From UBA10649 sp963700255 (GTDB lineage: Bacteria > Actinomycetota > Actinomycetes > S36-B12), in assembly GCA_963700255.1 (NCBI GenBank), contig CAVOWW010000050.1:1-64000 (forward strand): a stretch of DNA of 64,000 nt, given 5' to 3'. How positions within the stretch are numbered: the first letter of the stretch is position 1; every line of letters begins with the position of its first letter. Under the pieces are notes generated by a model, which saw only the letters and a program-made list of their open reading frames with translations, had not been told where the DNA came from and made no database searches. The translations under genes and the position numbers were made by a program. Below are positions 10,451 through 18,976 of this stretch, piece by piece.

Positions 10451-10699
10451 TCAGTGCGTCCCGCCGATCGAGTCCCGCAGCGGCGCCAGGTCCAGGGGAC
10501 CGGCCACGCGAAGGGCCCGGGGTAGTGCCCGCTTCCGCTCGGCGCGGTCGAGGCACTGCTGGGTCGGATGGAGGTGTGCTCCCCGGCCCGGCAGTCGTCG
10601 ATCGGGATCCGGGACGCATGCCCCGCCGACGACGACCACCCGTAACAGGTCAGACGCAGCAGCCCGCTGCCGGCACCCGACGCACGTCCTCTCGGACAC
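10451..10699 (-). CDS. ylxR: YlxR-family RNA-binding protein (DUF448)
   Basis: Small protein, 82 residues, between nusA and infB, the conserved place for YlxR. The start is GTG (SERTCVGCRQRAAASDLLR), with the family signature R-x-C-V-G-C-R near the N terminus and PGRGAHLHP in the middle. YlxR proteins are reported to bind nucleic acid and RNase P RNA; the precise role here is inferred from family. Followed by a 193-nt spacer before infB in which I see no gene. Confidence 0.85.
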   Translation of the reverse strand: MSERTCVGCRQRAAASDLLRVVVVGGACVPDPDRRLPGRGAHLHPTQQCLDRAERKRALPRALRVAGPLDLAPLRDSIGGTH

Positions 10700-10755
10700 G
10701 CCTCGTGACCCTGGCGAGCTGCCTGTGCCCGAGTGTACCCCTCCCGACACCCTGC

Positions 10756-11811
10756 TCAGTCCGCAGCAGGTGCGTGTCGATCCGGTCCGGCCTCCCCCGC
10801 CGGGGGGCGGACCACGGGACCCCTCGCCGCCTCGGTGGCGGCCGGCGGGGCGGTGTCCGAGCGGATGTCGATCCGCCAGCCGGTCAGCCGGGCGGCGAGG
10901 CGGGCGTTCTGCCCCTCCCTGCCGATGGCGAGCGACAACTGGTAGTCCGGCACGATCACGCGGGCGGCCCGGGCCACGGGATCGACGATCATGACGCCGG
11001 TCACGCGGGCGGGCGAGAGTGCGTGGGCGATCATCTCCGCGGGGTCCTCGCTGCTGTCGACGATGTCGATCTTCTCGCCGTTGAGCTCGGCCATGACCTG
11101 CCGCACCCGCTGGCCCAGCGGACCGATGCAGGCGCCCTTGGCGTTGACCCCCGGCACGGTCGACTTCACGGCGATCTTGGTCCGGTGGCCCGCCTCCCGC
11201 GCGATCGCGGTGATCTGCACGGTGCCGTCGGCGATCTCGGGCACCTCGAGCGCGAACAGCTGCTTGACCAGCGCCGGATGGCTGCGGGAGACGGTGACCT
11301 GCGGGCCCTTGAAGCCCTTGCGGACGTTGGTGACGATGCACTTCAGCCTGGTCCCGTGCGGATAGGCCTCCCCCGGTGCCTGCTCCTCCGGCGGGAGGTT
11401 CGCCTCGACCTTGCCGATGTCGACCCGGACCATGCGGGGGTTGCTCGACTGCTGCACCACTCCGGACACGAGGTCGCCCTCACGCCCGGTGAACTCGCTG
11501 AGCGTGACATCGCCCTCGGCCTCGCGCAGCCGCGCCAGCAGCACCTGCTTGGCCGTCGTGGCGGCGATCCGGCCGAAGCCGTCCGGGGTGTCGTCGAACT
11601 CGCGCTGCGTCACGCCGTCCTCATCCGTCTCAGCAGCCCACACCGTGACGTGACCGGTCTTCCGGTCGAGGGTGACCCGGGCGCGCTGCGCCGCGCCCGG
11701 CGTGCGGTGGTAGGCCACGAGCAGTGCCTGCTCGATCGACTCGACCACGAGGTCCAGCGACAGGTCCTTCTCCCGGACGAGGGCCTTCAGTGCGCTGACG
11801 TCGATGTCCAT
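10756..11811 (-). CDS. nusA: transcription termination/antitermination factor NusA
   Basis: RNA polymerase accessory factor, 351 residues and uninterrupted. Order: N-terminal RNAP-binding domain (MDIDVSALKALVREKD), S1 domain (FTGREGDLVSGVVQ), then two KH domains (VNAKGACIGPLGQRVRQVMAEL and LAIGREGQNARLAARLTG). It lacks the C-terminal acidic repeats of proteobacterial NusA, as expected for actinobacteria. The C-terminal tail is Ala/Pro-rich. It starts 5 nt after rimP and is followed by ylxR. Confidence 0.96.
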   Translation of the reverse strand: MDIDVSALKALVREKDLSLDLVVESIEQALLVAYHRTPGAAQRARVTLDRKTGHVTVWAAETDEDGVTQREFDDTPDGFGRIAATTAKQVLLARLREAEGDVTLSEFTGREGDLVSGVVQQSSNPRMVRVDIGKVEANLPPEEQAPGEAYPHGTRLKCIVTNVRKGFKGPQVTVSRSHPALVKQLFALEVPEIADGTVQITAIAREAGHRTKIAVKSTVPGVNAKGACIGPLGQRVRQVMAELNGEKIDIVDSSEDPAEMIAHALSPARVTGVMIVDPVARAARVIVPDYQLSLAIGREGQNARLAARLTGWRIDIRSDTAPPAATEAARGPVVRPPAGEAGPDRHAPAAD

Positions 11812-11816
11812 GACGG

Positions 11817-12329
11817 CTACTCCTCTTCCGTGTCGTCGGAGTCGGCGGATTCGCCGGCGTCCGCGTCGGGCCGGTTGAACTCCACCTGGACGACAGCGCG
11901 CTGCACGTCGGCCAGGGCGATCTCCGTGTCGCCCGCGTCGGTCGTGATGACGACCGCGTCATCCGTGGGCACCGAGGCGACGCGCCCGACGACGGTCGCA
12001 CCCTCGGTCGTCGTCACCTCGACGAGGCGGGTCTGCGCACGGCGCCAGTGCCGGGCCTCCGTGAGCGGCCGATCGACGCCGGGCGATGTCACCTCCAGGA
12101 CGAAGGGTCCGGGCAGTGCGTCCGACAGGGGCGGGACATCGAGCACCTCGGAGGCCCGGCGGCTGACGGCGGCGATCAGGTCGAGATCGACGCCGCCATC
12201 ACGGTCGACCACGATCCGGACGACATGACGACGCCCGGCCTTCTGCACGTCGATGGTCTCCACGTCGACCCCGAGCTCGGCGAGCGGCCCGATCAGGCCC
12301 GCCTTCAGCGTGTCGCCGGATGCAGCCAT
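11817..12329 (-). CDS. rimP: ribosome maturation factor RimP
   Basis: 30S maturation factor, 170 residues. Starts MAASGDTLKAGLIGPLAEL; the N-terminal domain holds VRIVVDRDGGVDLDLIAAVSR, followed by the family motif FVLEVTSPGVDRPLTEARHW and an Sm-like C-terminal domain with an acidic DSDDTEEE tail. ATG at 12329 is preceded by GGGGAG. First gene of the rimP-nusA-ylxR-infB run; its promoter must lie in the 88-nt spacer shared with the divergent DUF4439 gene. Confidence 0.95.
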   Translation of the reverse strand: MAASGDTLKAGLIGPLAELGVDVETIDVQKAGRRHVVRIVVDRDGGVDLDLIAAVSRRASEVLDVPPLSDALPGPFVLEVTSPGVDRPLTEARHWRRAQTRLVEVTTTEGATVVGRVASVPTDDAVVITTDAGDTEIALADVQRAVVQVEFNRPDADAGESADSDDTEEE

Positions 12330-12401
12330 GTGATCTCCCCGGGGTCCTGTTGTGGTGGTGCAGTTGTGGTCGTGCCGTGCGCACAGCACTGTACCTACTG
12401 C

Positions 12402-12417
12402 GTGCCATCCTTGGCAC
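12402..12417. promoter_or_regulatory. palindrome immediately before the DUF4439 gene
   Basis: Perfect GTGCCA-TCCT-TGGCAC inverted repeat (6-4-6) ending one base before the ATG at 12418, in the divergent spacer with rimP. It could be an operator or occlude the start of the DUF4439 gene. Only the symmetry is observed. Confidence 0.35.
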
Positions 12418-12975
12418 ATGCCAGACGCCGACGGCCCCGTCCTCACGACGCCCGGCCCGGCACGCGAGCTCGGCCCCCGTGGCCTGACCCGTCGCGAGGG
12501 GCTCGTCGCCCTGGCGCTCCTTGCCCCTGCCGGGATCCTGGTCGGCTGCACCGGTTCGACCGAGCCGCCCCCGGGGTCTGCCACGGCGAGCGCCCCTCCC
12601 GCGGACCTCGCTGCCGACGTCGCCGCCGAGGAGTCGGCCCTCATAGCGACGTACGACGCCCTGCTCTCCGGAGTTCCCGGGCTCGACGAGGCCGCGACGG
12701 CGCTACTGGGGCTCATCCGCGACCAGCACGCCCAGCATCTCGAGGCCCTGGGCGGATCCGGCGCGCAGCCGCCGGCATCCGCGGCGCCGACGGCGGCGAC
12801 GCCCGCCGCGGCCGTGGCGAGCCTCATCGCTGCCGAGCGCGAGGCCGCGCGGAGCCGGATCCGCGCGTGCGTGGCGGCCGACGACGCGGAGCTGGCTCGG
12901 CTCCTCACCTTCATCGGTGCCTCGGAGGCCGCGCACGTGCCGGCGCTGCGGGACCTGTCAGCGGCGGTCGCATGA
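12418..12975 (+). CDS. secreted DUF4439 ferritin-like lipoprotein
   Basis: 185 residues. The N-terminal region contains a twin-arginine-like RR pair (GLTRREGLVALALL) and a lipobox (ILVGC), so the mature protein is probably lipid-anchored outside the cell. The remainder is Ala-rich helix with the ferritin-like DUF4439 pattern: an early glutamate pair (AAEESALIATYD), DQHAQHLEAL and EAAHVPAL. I chose the ATG at 12418; no good ribosome-binding site precedes it. The stop overlaps the next gene, a second DUF4439 protein without a signal peptide. Function of DUF4439 is unknown; iron or redox handling is only suggested by the fold. Confidence 0.75.
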   Translation: MPDADGPVLTTPGPARELGPRGLTRREGLVALALLAPAGILVGCTGSTEPPPGSATASAPPADLAADVAAEESALIATYDALLSGVPGLDEAATALLGLIRDQHAQHLEALGGSGAQPPASAAPTAATPAAAVASLIAAEREAARSRIRACVAADDAELARLLTFIGASEAAHVPALRDLSAAVA

Positions 12976-13379
12976 CCCCCATCGAGGCCTGGGCGGCCGT
13001 GGTCGCCGGCGAGGACGCCGCGATCTACGCCTACTCGGTGGCGGGCGGGCGCGTCGGCTCAGGGGTCCGCCGCCGCGCGCTTGCCGGACTCGACACCCAC
13101 CGCGCCAGCCGCTCCCGGGCCGCCGCTGCCGTGATCGCCTCCGGCGGCACCCCGCCGCCCGCCGCGCCCGCGTACGAGCTGCCCGAGGACATCGCCACGG
13201 CCCGGGGGGCACGCGCGGCCATGGCATCCGTGGACACCGCCCTCGTGGCGACGTACGCGGATGCCGCCGCTGCAGCCACCGGTGACGACCGACGCTGGGC
13301 GGCCCGCACGGCAGCGGACTGCGCCGTGCGGGCCGTGGCCTGGGGAGCGGCGCCGCAGGCCTTCCCTGCCAGGACATGA
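12972..13379 (+). CDS. DUF4439 ferritin-like protein, cytoplasmic
   Basis: 135 residues, starting MTPIEAWAAVVAGEDAAIYAYSV, with an ATGA overlap with the upstream lipoprotein. The first helix (GEDAAIYAY), the second (RRALAGLDTHRASR) and the later WAARTAADCAVRAV segment follow the DUF4439 four-helix plan. No signal peptide or membrane segment. Likely partners or paralogues, one outside and one inside. The biochemical role is unknown. Downstream, 13380-13474 has no convincing gene. Confidence 0.75.
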   Translation: MTPIEAWAAVVAGEDAAIYAYSVAGGRVGSGVRRRALAGLDTHRASRSRAAAAVIASGGTPPPAAPAYELPEDIATARGARAAMASVDTALVATYADAAAAATGDDRRWAARTAADCAVRAVAWGAAPQAFPART

Positions 13380-13474
13380 CCAGCCCATGACGCGACCTGC
13401 TCTGGGGCGCGTTCGCGGGGTGCGGGCCGGGGTGGCGGCGCTGATCGCCGTGACGGCGCTCGCGCTGGACCGGC

Positions 13475-14260
13475 TCAGGCCAGCAGGTCCCAGCCGAGCC
13501 GCAGGATGAGGACGCCGACGACCCCGAGGAAGACCAGCCGCACGAACTCGCTGCCCCGCTGGATCGCCATGCGGGCGCCGACCACGGCGCCGAGGACGTT
13601 GCAGGCACCCATGAGCAGGCCGAGCAGCCAGAGCACCGAGCCGGTGACCCCGAACACGATGATGGCGGCCAGGTTCGTGCCGAGGTTGACGACCTTCGCG
13701 GTGGACGATGCGTTGAGGAACGAGTAGCCCAGGATGCCGACCAGGACGATCAGCAGGAACGACCCGGTGCCAGGACCGATCAGGCCGTCGTAGAACCCGA
13801 TCGCGAGCCCGGCGAAGGTCGCGACGACGTAGTGCCGACGACTGCCGTGCCAGCGCAGCTGCTGCGTCCGGCCCATCTGCGGAGTGAGCAGGGTCCAGAC
13901 CCATACGCACACGAGCAGCACGACGATCACCGGCTTGAACACCTCCGCCGGCAGCCGGCTCGCGGTGCCCGCCCCGAGCGCTGCACCGACGACAGCCGCC
14001 ACCACCATCGGCATCGCCGTGCGCACATCGGGCGGCGCCTTGCGCGCGTAGGTCGCCGTGGCGGCGGCGGTGCCGAGGATGCTCGACGCCTTGTTCGTCG
14101 CGAGCACCTCGACGGGTGCCGCCGACGGCAGGGCGAGGAAGAGGGCCGGCAGCTGCAGGAGCCCGCCCCCGCCGCTGACGGCATCGACCCAGCCGGCGAG
14201 TCCGGCCGCGAGGCACAGCAGCACGATCGTCCCGACGTCGGGAAGGGCGAAGGGATCCAC
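13475..14260 (-). CDS. TSUP-family (TauE/SafE-like) membrane permease
   Basis: 261 residues with about eight hydrophobic segments. The two halves carry the TSUP signatures: GWVDAVSGGGGLLQLPAL near the N terminus and GFYDGLIGPGTGSF in the second half, plus NKASSILG and NLGTNLAAI. The family exports or imports sulfonates, sulfite or other organic anions; the YfcA-like branch is uncharacterised, so I do not assign a substrate. It starts 2 nt after the HAD gene stop and probably belongs to a proS-HAD-TSUP transcript. Confidence 0.88.
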   Translation of the reverse strand: MDPFALPDVGTIVLLCLAAGLAGWVDAVSGGGGLLQLPALFLALPSAAPVEVLATNKASSILGTAAATATYARKAPPDVRTAMPMVVAAVVGAALGAGTASRLPAEVFKPVIVVLLVCVWVWTLLTPQMGRTQQLRWHGSRRHYVVATFAGLAIGFYDGLIGPGTGSFLLIVLVGILGYSFLNASSTAKVVNLGTNLAAIIVFGVTGSVLWLLGLLMGACNVLGAVVGARMAIQRGSEFVRLVFLGVVGVLILRLGWDLLA

Positions 14261-14262
14261 GC

Positions 14263-14977
14263 CTACTGCCAGGACTCCACGATGGTGAAGACATCCAGCA
14301 GTCGGTCAGCGATGGCATCCGGTTGCGCCGAGTCGTCCGGCACCTGATGCCCGGGGATGTTGGAGTGCGGGATCCAGATGGCCCGCATGCCGACCTGCTG
14401 CGCACCTGCCACGTCGTCCCACAGTCGGTCGCCGACGTAGACCGACTCCTCCGCGGGCAGTCCGAGGGCGTCGAGGATCATCTGGAAGGCGGCGGCATGG
14501 GGCTTGGCCACCGGGATCTGGCTCGTGTAGACCGCGGCGTCGATGTACTCGTCGAGGTCGTCCCGCGCGAACACCTCGGTGTGATGGACGGCGCGTCCAC
14601 ATGGTGTTGCTGAGCACGCCCACCTTGTAGCCCCGGTGCTTCAGCGCCGCCAGCACGTCCTTGGCATCGCGGTCCGCGTAGGTGTGCGGCGCCCAGAAGT
14701 CGAGATAGCTGCCCAGCGCACGAAGGTGGCGCGCCCCGTTGATGTCGATGCCCTCATCGAGGAACAGCTGCTCGAGGGCGCCGGCCGCCACGGCGCCGTT
14801 CGTCTCACGCTGGCGGCGCCAACGGCGTTCCTCGCCTTCGTAGAGACGGCGAGCCAGGGCCGCCGCGTTCGCGGGGTCGTACACCTCCGAGTAGGCGTAC
14901 CACTGCGCGTACAGGTCGACGTCGTGCCACGGCGTGAGCGTGCCGCCCCAGTCGAAGATGACCCCCCGTACTCCCAC
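14263..14977 (-). CDS. HAD-superfamily hydrolase, one frameshift
   Basis: Haloacid dehalogenase-like phosphatase, about 237 residues when repaired. Motif I is VIFDWGGTLTPWHD, motif II VGVLSNTMW, motif III the lysine in PVAKPHAAAF and motif IV VYVGDRLWDDVAGA. One extra base near 14593 splits the frame between SNTMWTR and VHHTEVFARDD. The GTG at 14977 starts just 1 nt past the proS stop; no better start is visible. Tryptophan after the nucleophile Asp (DWGG) occurs in several HAD subgroups. Substrate unknown. Confidence 0.82.
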
Positions 14978-14978
14978 G

Positions 14979-16749
14979 TCAGGCTCCCACGATCTCCCTG
15001 ATCCGCGCGAGCGCGGAGTCCACTGGCACGTCCTCACGCTCGCCGGTGCGTCGGTCCTTCACCTCGACGAAGCCCTCCGCCAGCCGCTTGCCCACCACGA
15101 CGATCGTGGGTACGCCGAGCAGCTCGGAGTCGTTGAACTTCACGCCGGGAGAGACGCCGCGGCGATCGTCGTACAGCACCCGAACACCGGCCCCGTCGAG
15201 CCCTGCCGCCAGCGCCTCGGCGGCCTCGAACGGCTCGTCGGACTTGCCCGTCGCGATCAGGTGGATGTCGGCGGGCGCGATCTCCCTCGGCCAGATGAGG
15301 CCCTTGTCGTCGTGCGACTGCTCGGCGATCGCCGCCACCGCGCGCGAGACGCCGATGCCGTAGGAGCCCATCGTGACGGTGACGAGCTCGCCCTTCTCGT
15401 CGAGCACCTTGAGCCCGAGGGCATCGGCGTACTTGCGGCCGAGCTGGAAGATGTGGCCGATCTCGATGCCGCGGGCAAGCACGAGCGCGCCCCCGCAGGA
15501 CGGGCACTCGTCGCCGTCCCGCACCTCGGCGACGTCGATGATCCCGTCAGCGGTGAAGTCGCGGCCGGCCACGAGGTCGTACACGTGCCGCCCCGGCTCG
15601 TTCGCCCCCGTGATCCACCGGGTCCCGTCGACGACGCGCGGGTCCACGAGGAACCTGATGCCCGAGGCCCCGCCCTCACCGAGCAGCGGCGGCCCGATGT
15701 AGCCCTTGACCAGCGTCGGGTGCTTCGCGAAGTCGGCCTCCTCGAAGGGACCGGCCTCGCTGGGCTGAAGCACCGCCTCGAGCCGCTTCATGTCGACCTC
15801 GCGGTCGCCGGGCAGTCCGATGGCCAGCGGCCGCCGCGTGCCGTCGGGGTCCGTGACCATGAACACGACGTTCTTCAGGGTGTCGGCGCCGGTCCATGCC
15901 CGGTCGGCCCGCGCGAGGTCCGGACGCGCAGTTCGAGACCTCGACGAGCGTGTCGATCGTCGGCGTGCCGGGGGTGTCCTCGGCGTGCGCCTCGGGCACG
16001 TCCGCCCAGTCGACCGCCGCAGGCGCCGGCGTGCTGACCGCCTCGACGTTCGCGGCGTAGTCGCACGAGTGGCACCGCACGAACGAGTCCTCGCCGACCT
16101 CGGTCGGAGCCAGGAACTCCTCGCTGGCCGAGCCGCCCATCGCCCCCGACATGGCCGACACGATGACGAACTCGAGGCCGAGTCGGTCGAACGTCGTGAT
16201 GTAGGCGTCGCGGTGCCGTTGGTACGACCGGTCGAGGCCGGCGTCGTCGACGTCGAAGGAGTACGAGTCCTTCATGACGAACTCGCGGCCGCGCAGGATG
16301 CCGGCTCGGGGCCGCGCCTCGTCGCGGAACTTCGTCTGGATCTGGTAGATCACCAGGGGCAGGTCCTTGTAGGACGAGTACTCGCCCTTCACCAGCAGGG
16401 TGAACATCTCCTCGTGCGTGGGGCCGAGGAGGTAGTCCGAGCCCTTGCGGTCCTGGAGGCGGAACAGGGTGTCCCCGTACTCCGTCCACCGATGGGTCTG
16501 CTCGTACGGCTCGCGCGGGAGCAACGAGGGGAAGTGCACCTCCTGGAAGCCGGCCCGGTCCATCTCCTCGCGGACGGCGTTCTCGACGTTGCGGTACACG
16601 AGGAAGCCGAGCGGCAGCCAGGTGAACACGCCGGGCGCCACTCGACGCACGTAGCCGCCGCGCACGAGGAGCCGGTGACTGGGCACCTCCGCATCGGCGG
16701 GATCGTCTCGGAGCGTGCGCAGGAACAGGGTGGACATCCGCAGGATCAC
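14979..16749 (-). CDS. proS: prolyl-tRNA synthetase (bacterial type), one frameshift
   Basis: Charges tRNA-Pro; about 590 residues when repaired. Starts MILRMSTLFLRTLRDDPADA, the classic bacterial-type N terminus. Class II motif 2 is FRDEARPRAGILRGREF, motif 3 GSYGIGVSRAVAAIAEQ, and the anticodon-binding domain follows. The editing (INS) domain sits in the middle, and the frame breaks there near 15931, between LVEVSN and RPDLARADRAWTGAD (one extra base). The essential catalytic core is intact. The HAD gene follows directly. Confidence 0.95.
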
Positions 16750-16839
16750 GTGCTCACCCTAACGACCACATGACCGCACTCGGGGCCGCTACAGCCCGGT
16801 GTCCGTGCGCAGTGCCGGCGGCGGGGGCCGCACCGAACT

Positions 16840-16856
16840 GGCGGCAGCCTGCCGCC
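16840..16856 (-). terminator. small GC hairpin between GNAT gene and proS
   Basis: 7-bp stem (GGCGGCA/TGCCGCC) with a 3-nt loop in the 167-nt spacer, 61 nt past the GNAT stop. No U-tract. It may separate the GNAT transcript from proS. Weak evidence. Confidence 0.3.
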
Positions 16857-16916
16857 GGGCTGGCGGGGTGGTGATGATCGGATGTCAGGCCCGGTGAACA
16901 CGACCGCGGGCAGGCG

Positions 16917-17768
16917 TCAGAACAGGACGGTCGCGAAGGTGCCGTGCTCCTGGAACCCGACCGCGAGATAGCACTTGCGCGCCGCCGTGTTGTACGAGTT
17001 CACGTACAGCGACACGGTCGGTGCCAGGGACTCCCGTGCCAGCTGGGTCACCGCCGCCATGCCCGCCTCCGAGTGGCCTCGACCCCGGTACGCATGGCCA
17101 ACCCACACGCCCTGGACCTGGCAGACGTCAGGGGTCACGGCCCCGACCTCGGCCTTGAACACGACGTCCTGCCCGTCGATGCGGACGAAGGACCGCCCCT
17201 CGCGCACGACCTCGGCGATCCGGGAGCGGTAGGCGGCACCCATCCCTCCGGCCACGGGCGACACGCCCACCTCGGCGGTGAACATGTCGATGCAGGCGGG
17301 TACGAGGAGGTCGAGGTCCGCGGCCGTCGCACGGCGCACGAGAGGATCGGCCGGGACGAGCGGCTCGCCGACGGCGACCATGAGCGGCTGGTCGTGGCGC
17401 ACCTCGCGGGCCGGGCCCCAGGCCGGCTCGAGGAGCCGCCACAGGTCGAGGACCTCGTCCGCGGGTCCCACGAACGACGAGCAGCGACGGCCGGCAGGTC
17501 GCAGCCGGTCTGCGAAGGCGGCGCGCGCCGCGGGGGTCGTCGCGACGGGCACGAGGTTGGCGCCCGCGTAGAGCAGGGACGCGAGCCCACCGTCGTCGTA
17601 GTAGCCCAGCAGGTCGCCGCCGAGCCGCCAGGGGTCCAGCCCGCCGCCGCTGACGCGGGAGGCCACGAAGCAGTTGGCGATCGGGTCGGCGCCCAGCACC
17701 CGCTCGACGTCTGCAAGGTCGCGCGACGTCACCATCCGCACCGCGTTCACGGCCGTCGAGATGGTCAT
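16917..17768 (-). CDS. GNAT acetyltransferase with N-terminal DUF4081
   Basis: 283 residues. The N-terminal half (residues ~10-140: DLADVERVLGADPIANCFVASRV, then LLYAGANLVPV) matches the DUF4081 layout found next to ispG in actinobacteria; the C-terminal half is a GNAT fold with the acetyl-CoA loop VWVGHAYRGRGHSEAGM and the terminal SLYVNSYNTAARKCYLAVGF pattern. The gene begins 17 nt after ispG. Acceptor substrate unknown. Confidence 0.85.
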   Translation of the reverse strand: MTISTAVNAVRMVTSRDLADVERVLGADPIANCFVASRVSGGGLDPWRLGGDLLGYYDDGGLASLLYAGANLVPVATTPAARAAFADRLRPAGRRCSSFVGPADEVLDLWRLLEPAWGPAREVRHDQPLMVAVGEPLVPADPLVRRATAADLDLLVPACIDMFTAEVGVSPVAGGMGAAYRSRIAEVVREGRSFVRIDGQDVVFKAEVGAVTPDVCQVQGVWVGHAYRGRGHSEAGMAAVTQLARESLAPTVSLYVNSYNTAARKCYLAVGFQEHGTFATVLF

Positions 17769-17784
17769 GGGAAGGGCGCGCAGC

Positions 17785-18942
17785 TCAGGACGTCGTGACG
17801 ATCGGCGAACCGGCCTGGTCCGTCATCGACTCGGCCAGCTTCATGGCCTCCTCGATGAGCGTCTCGACGATCTGGGACTCGGGCACCGTCTTGATGACCT
17901 CGCCACGGACGAAGATCTGGCCCTTGCCGTTGCCGGAGGCGACGCCAAGGTCGGCCTCTCGCGCCTCGCCGGGACCGTTGACGACGCATCCCATGACGGC
18001 GACGCGCAGGGGGACCTCGAGCCCCTCGAGTCCGGCGGTCACCTGCTCGGCCAGGGTGTAGACGTCCACCTGGGCACGCCCGCAGGAGGGGCAGGACACG
18101 ATCTCCAGGCCACGTTGGCGCAGGTTGAGCGACTCGAGGATCTGCAGCCCGACCTTGACCTCATCGACGGGAGGCGCGGACAGCGAGACGCGGATGGTGT
18201 CGCCGATCCCCCTGCTCAGCAGGCCGCCGAAGGCGACGGCGGACTTGATCGTCCCCTGGAACGTCGGCCCCGCCTCGGTGACCCCGAGGTGCAGCGGGTA
18301 GTCGCACGCCTCGGCGAGCTGCATGTAGGCCTGCATCATCACGACCGGGTCGTGGTGCTTGACCGAGATCTTGATGTCGCGGAAGTCGTGCTCCTCGAAC
18401 AGCGACGCCTCCCACAGCGCGGACTCGACGAGCGCCTCGGGCGTCGCCTTGCCGTACTTCTCCATGAGCCGCTTGTCCAGCGAGCCGGCGTTGACGCCGA
18501 TGCGGATCGGGGTGCCGGTGTCCTTGGCCGCCCGGGCGATCTCGCCCACCTTGTCGTCGAACTGCTTGATGTTGCCCGGATTGACGCGCACGCCCGCGCA
18601 GCCGGCCTCGATCGCCGCGAAGACGTACTTCGGCTGGAAGTGGATGTCGGCGATCACCGGGATGCCGCTCTTCCGGGCGATCTCCGGGAGCGCGTCGGCA
18701 TCGTCCTGGCTGGGCACGGCGACGCGCACGATCTGGCAGCCGGAAGCGGTGAGCTCGGCGATCTGCTGGAGGGTGCTGTTGACGTCGGACGTCAGCGTCG
18801 TGCACATGGACTGGACGCTCACGGGAGCATCGCCCCCCACCGCCACCGGGTGCGTGGGGTGCCGCAGCAGGATCTGCCGGCTCGTGCGGCGAGGAGCGAC
18901 GACGGGCGGGGGCGGGACGGGGATACCGAGGTTCACGGTCAC
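17785..18942 (-). CDS. ispG: (E)-4-hydroxy-3-methylbut-2-enyl-diphosphate synthase
   Basis: 4Fe-4S enzyme that converts MEcPP to HMBPP in the DXP isoprenoid pathway; 385 residues. It begins with a proline-rich leader then SRQILLRHPTHPVAVGGDAPVSVQSM. The TIM barrel includes IPVIADIHFQPKYVF and VRVNPGNIK; the cluster ligands are in SCPSCGRAQVDVY and GCVVNGPGEA. Third gene of a dxr-rip-ispG run, so two pathway enzymes are co-transcribed around a membrane protease, the usual actinobacterial arrangement. Confidence 0.96.
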   Translation of the reverse strand: MTVNLGIPVPPPPVVAPRRTSRQILLRHPTHPVAVGGDAPVSVQSMCTTLTSDVNSTLQQIAELTASGCQIVRVAVPSQDDADALPEIARKSGIPVIADIHFQPKYVFAAIEAGCAGVRVNPGNIKQFDDKVGEIARAAKDTGTPIRIGVNAGSLDKRLMEKYGKATPEALVESALWEASLFEEHDFRDIKISVKHHDPVVMMQAYMQLAEACDYPLHLGVTEAGPTFQGTIKSAVAFGGLLSRGIGDTIRVSLSAPPVDEVKVGLQILESLNLRQRGLEIVSCPSCGRAQVDVYTLAEQVTAGLEGLEVPLRVAVMGCVVNGPGEAREADLGVASGNGKGQIFVRGEVIKTVPESQIVETLIEEAMKLAESMTDQAGSPIVTTS

Positions 18943-18976
18943 CGCATCATTATGGCTGCCGATCCCGGTCCTCGCC

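Noticed and set aside
7197..12228. Long plus-strand ORFs of 974 and 1048 codons opposite infB, nusA and rimP
   Set aside because: They read through the antisense of recognised genes and include a Pro/Gly-rich shadow of the IF-2 linker; no known domain, no start signal.
13387..13509. 40-codon plus-strand ORF with one hydrophobic stretch after the DUF4439 pair
   Set aside because: No ribosome-binding site, overlaps the 3' end of the TSUP gene, no recognised similarity.
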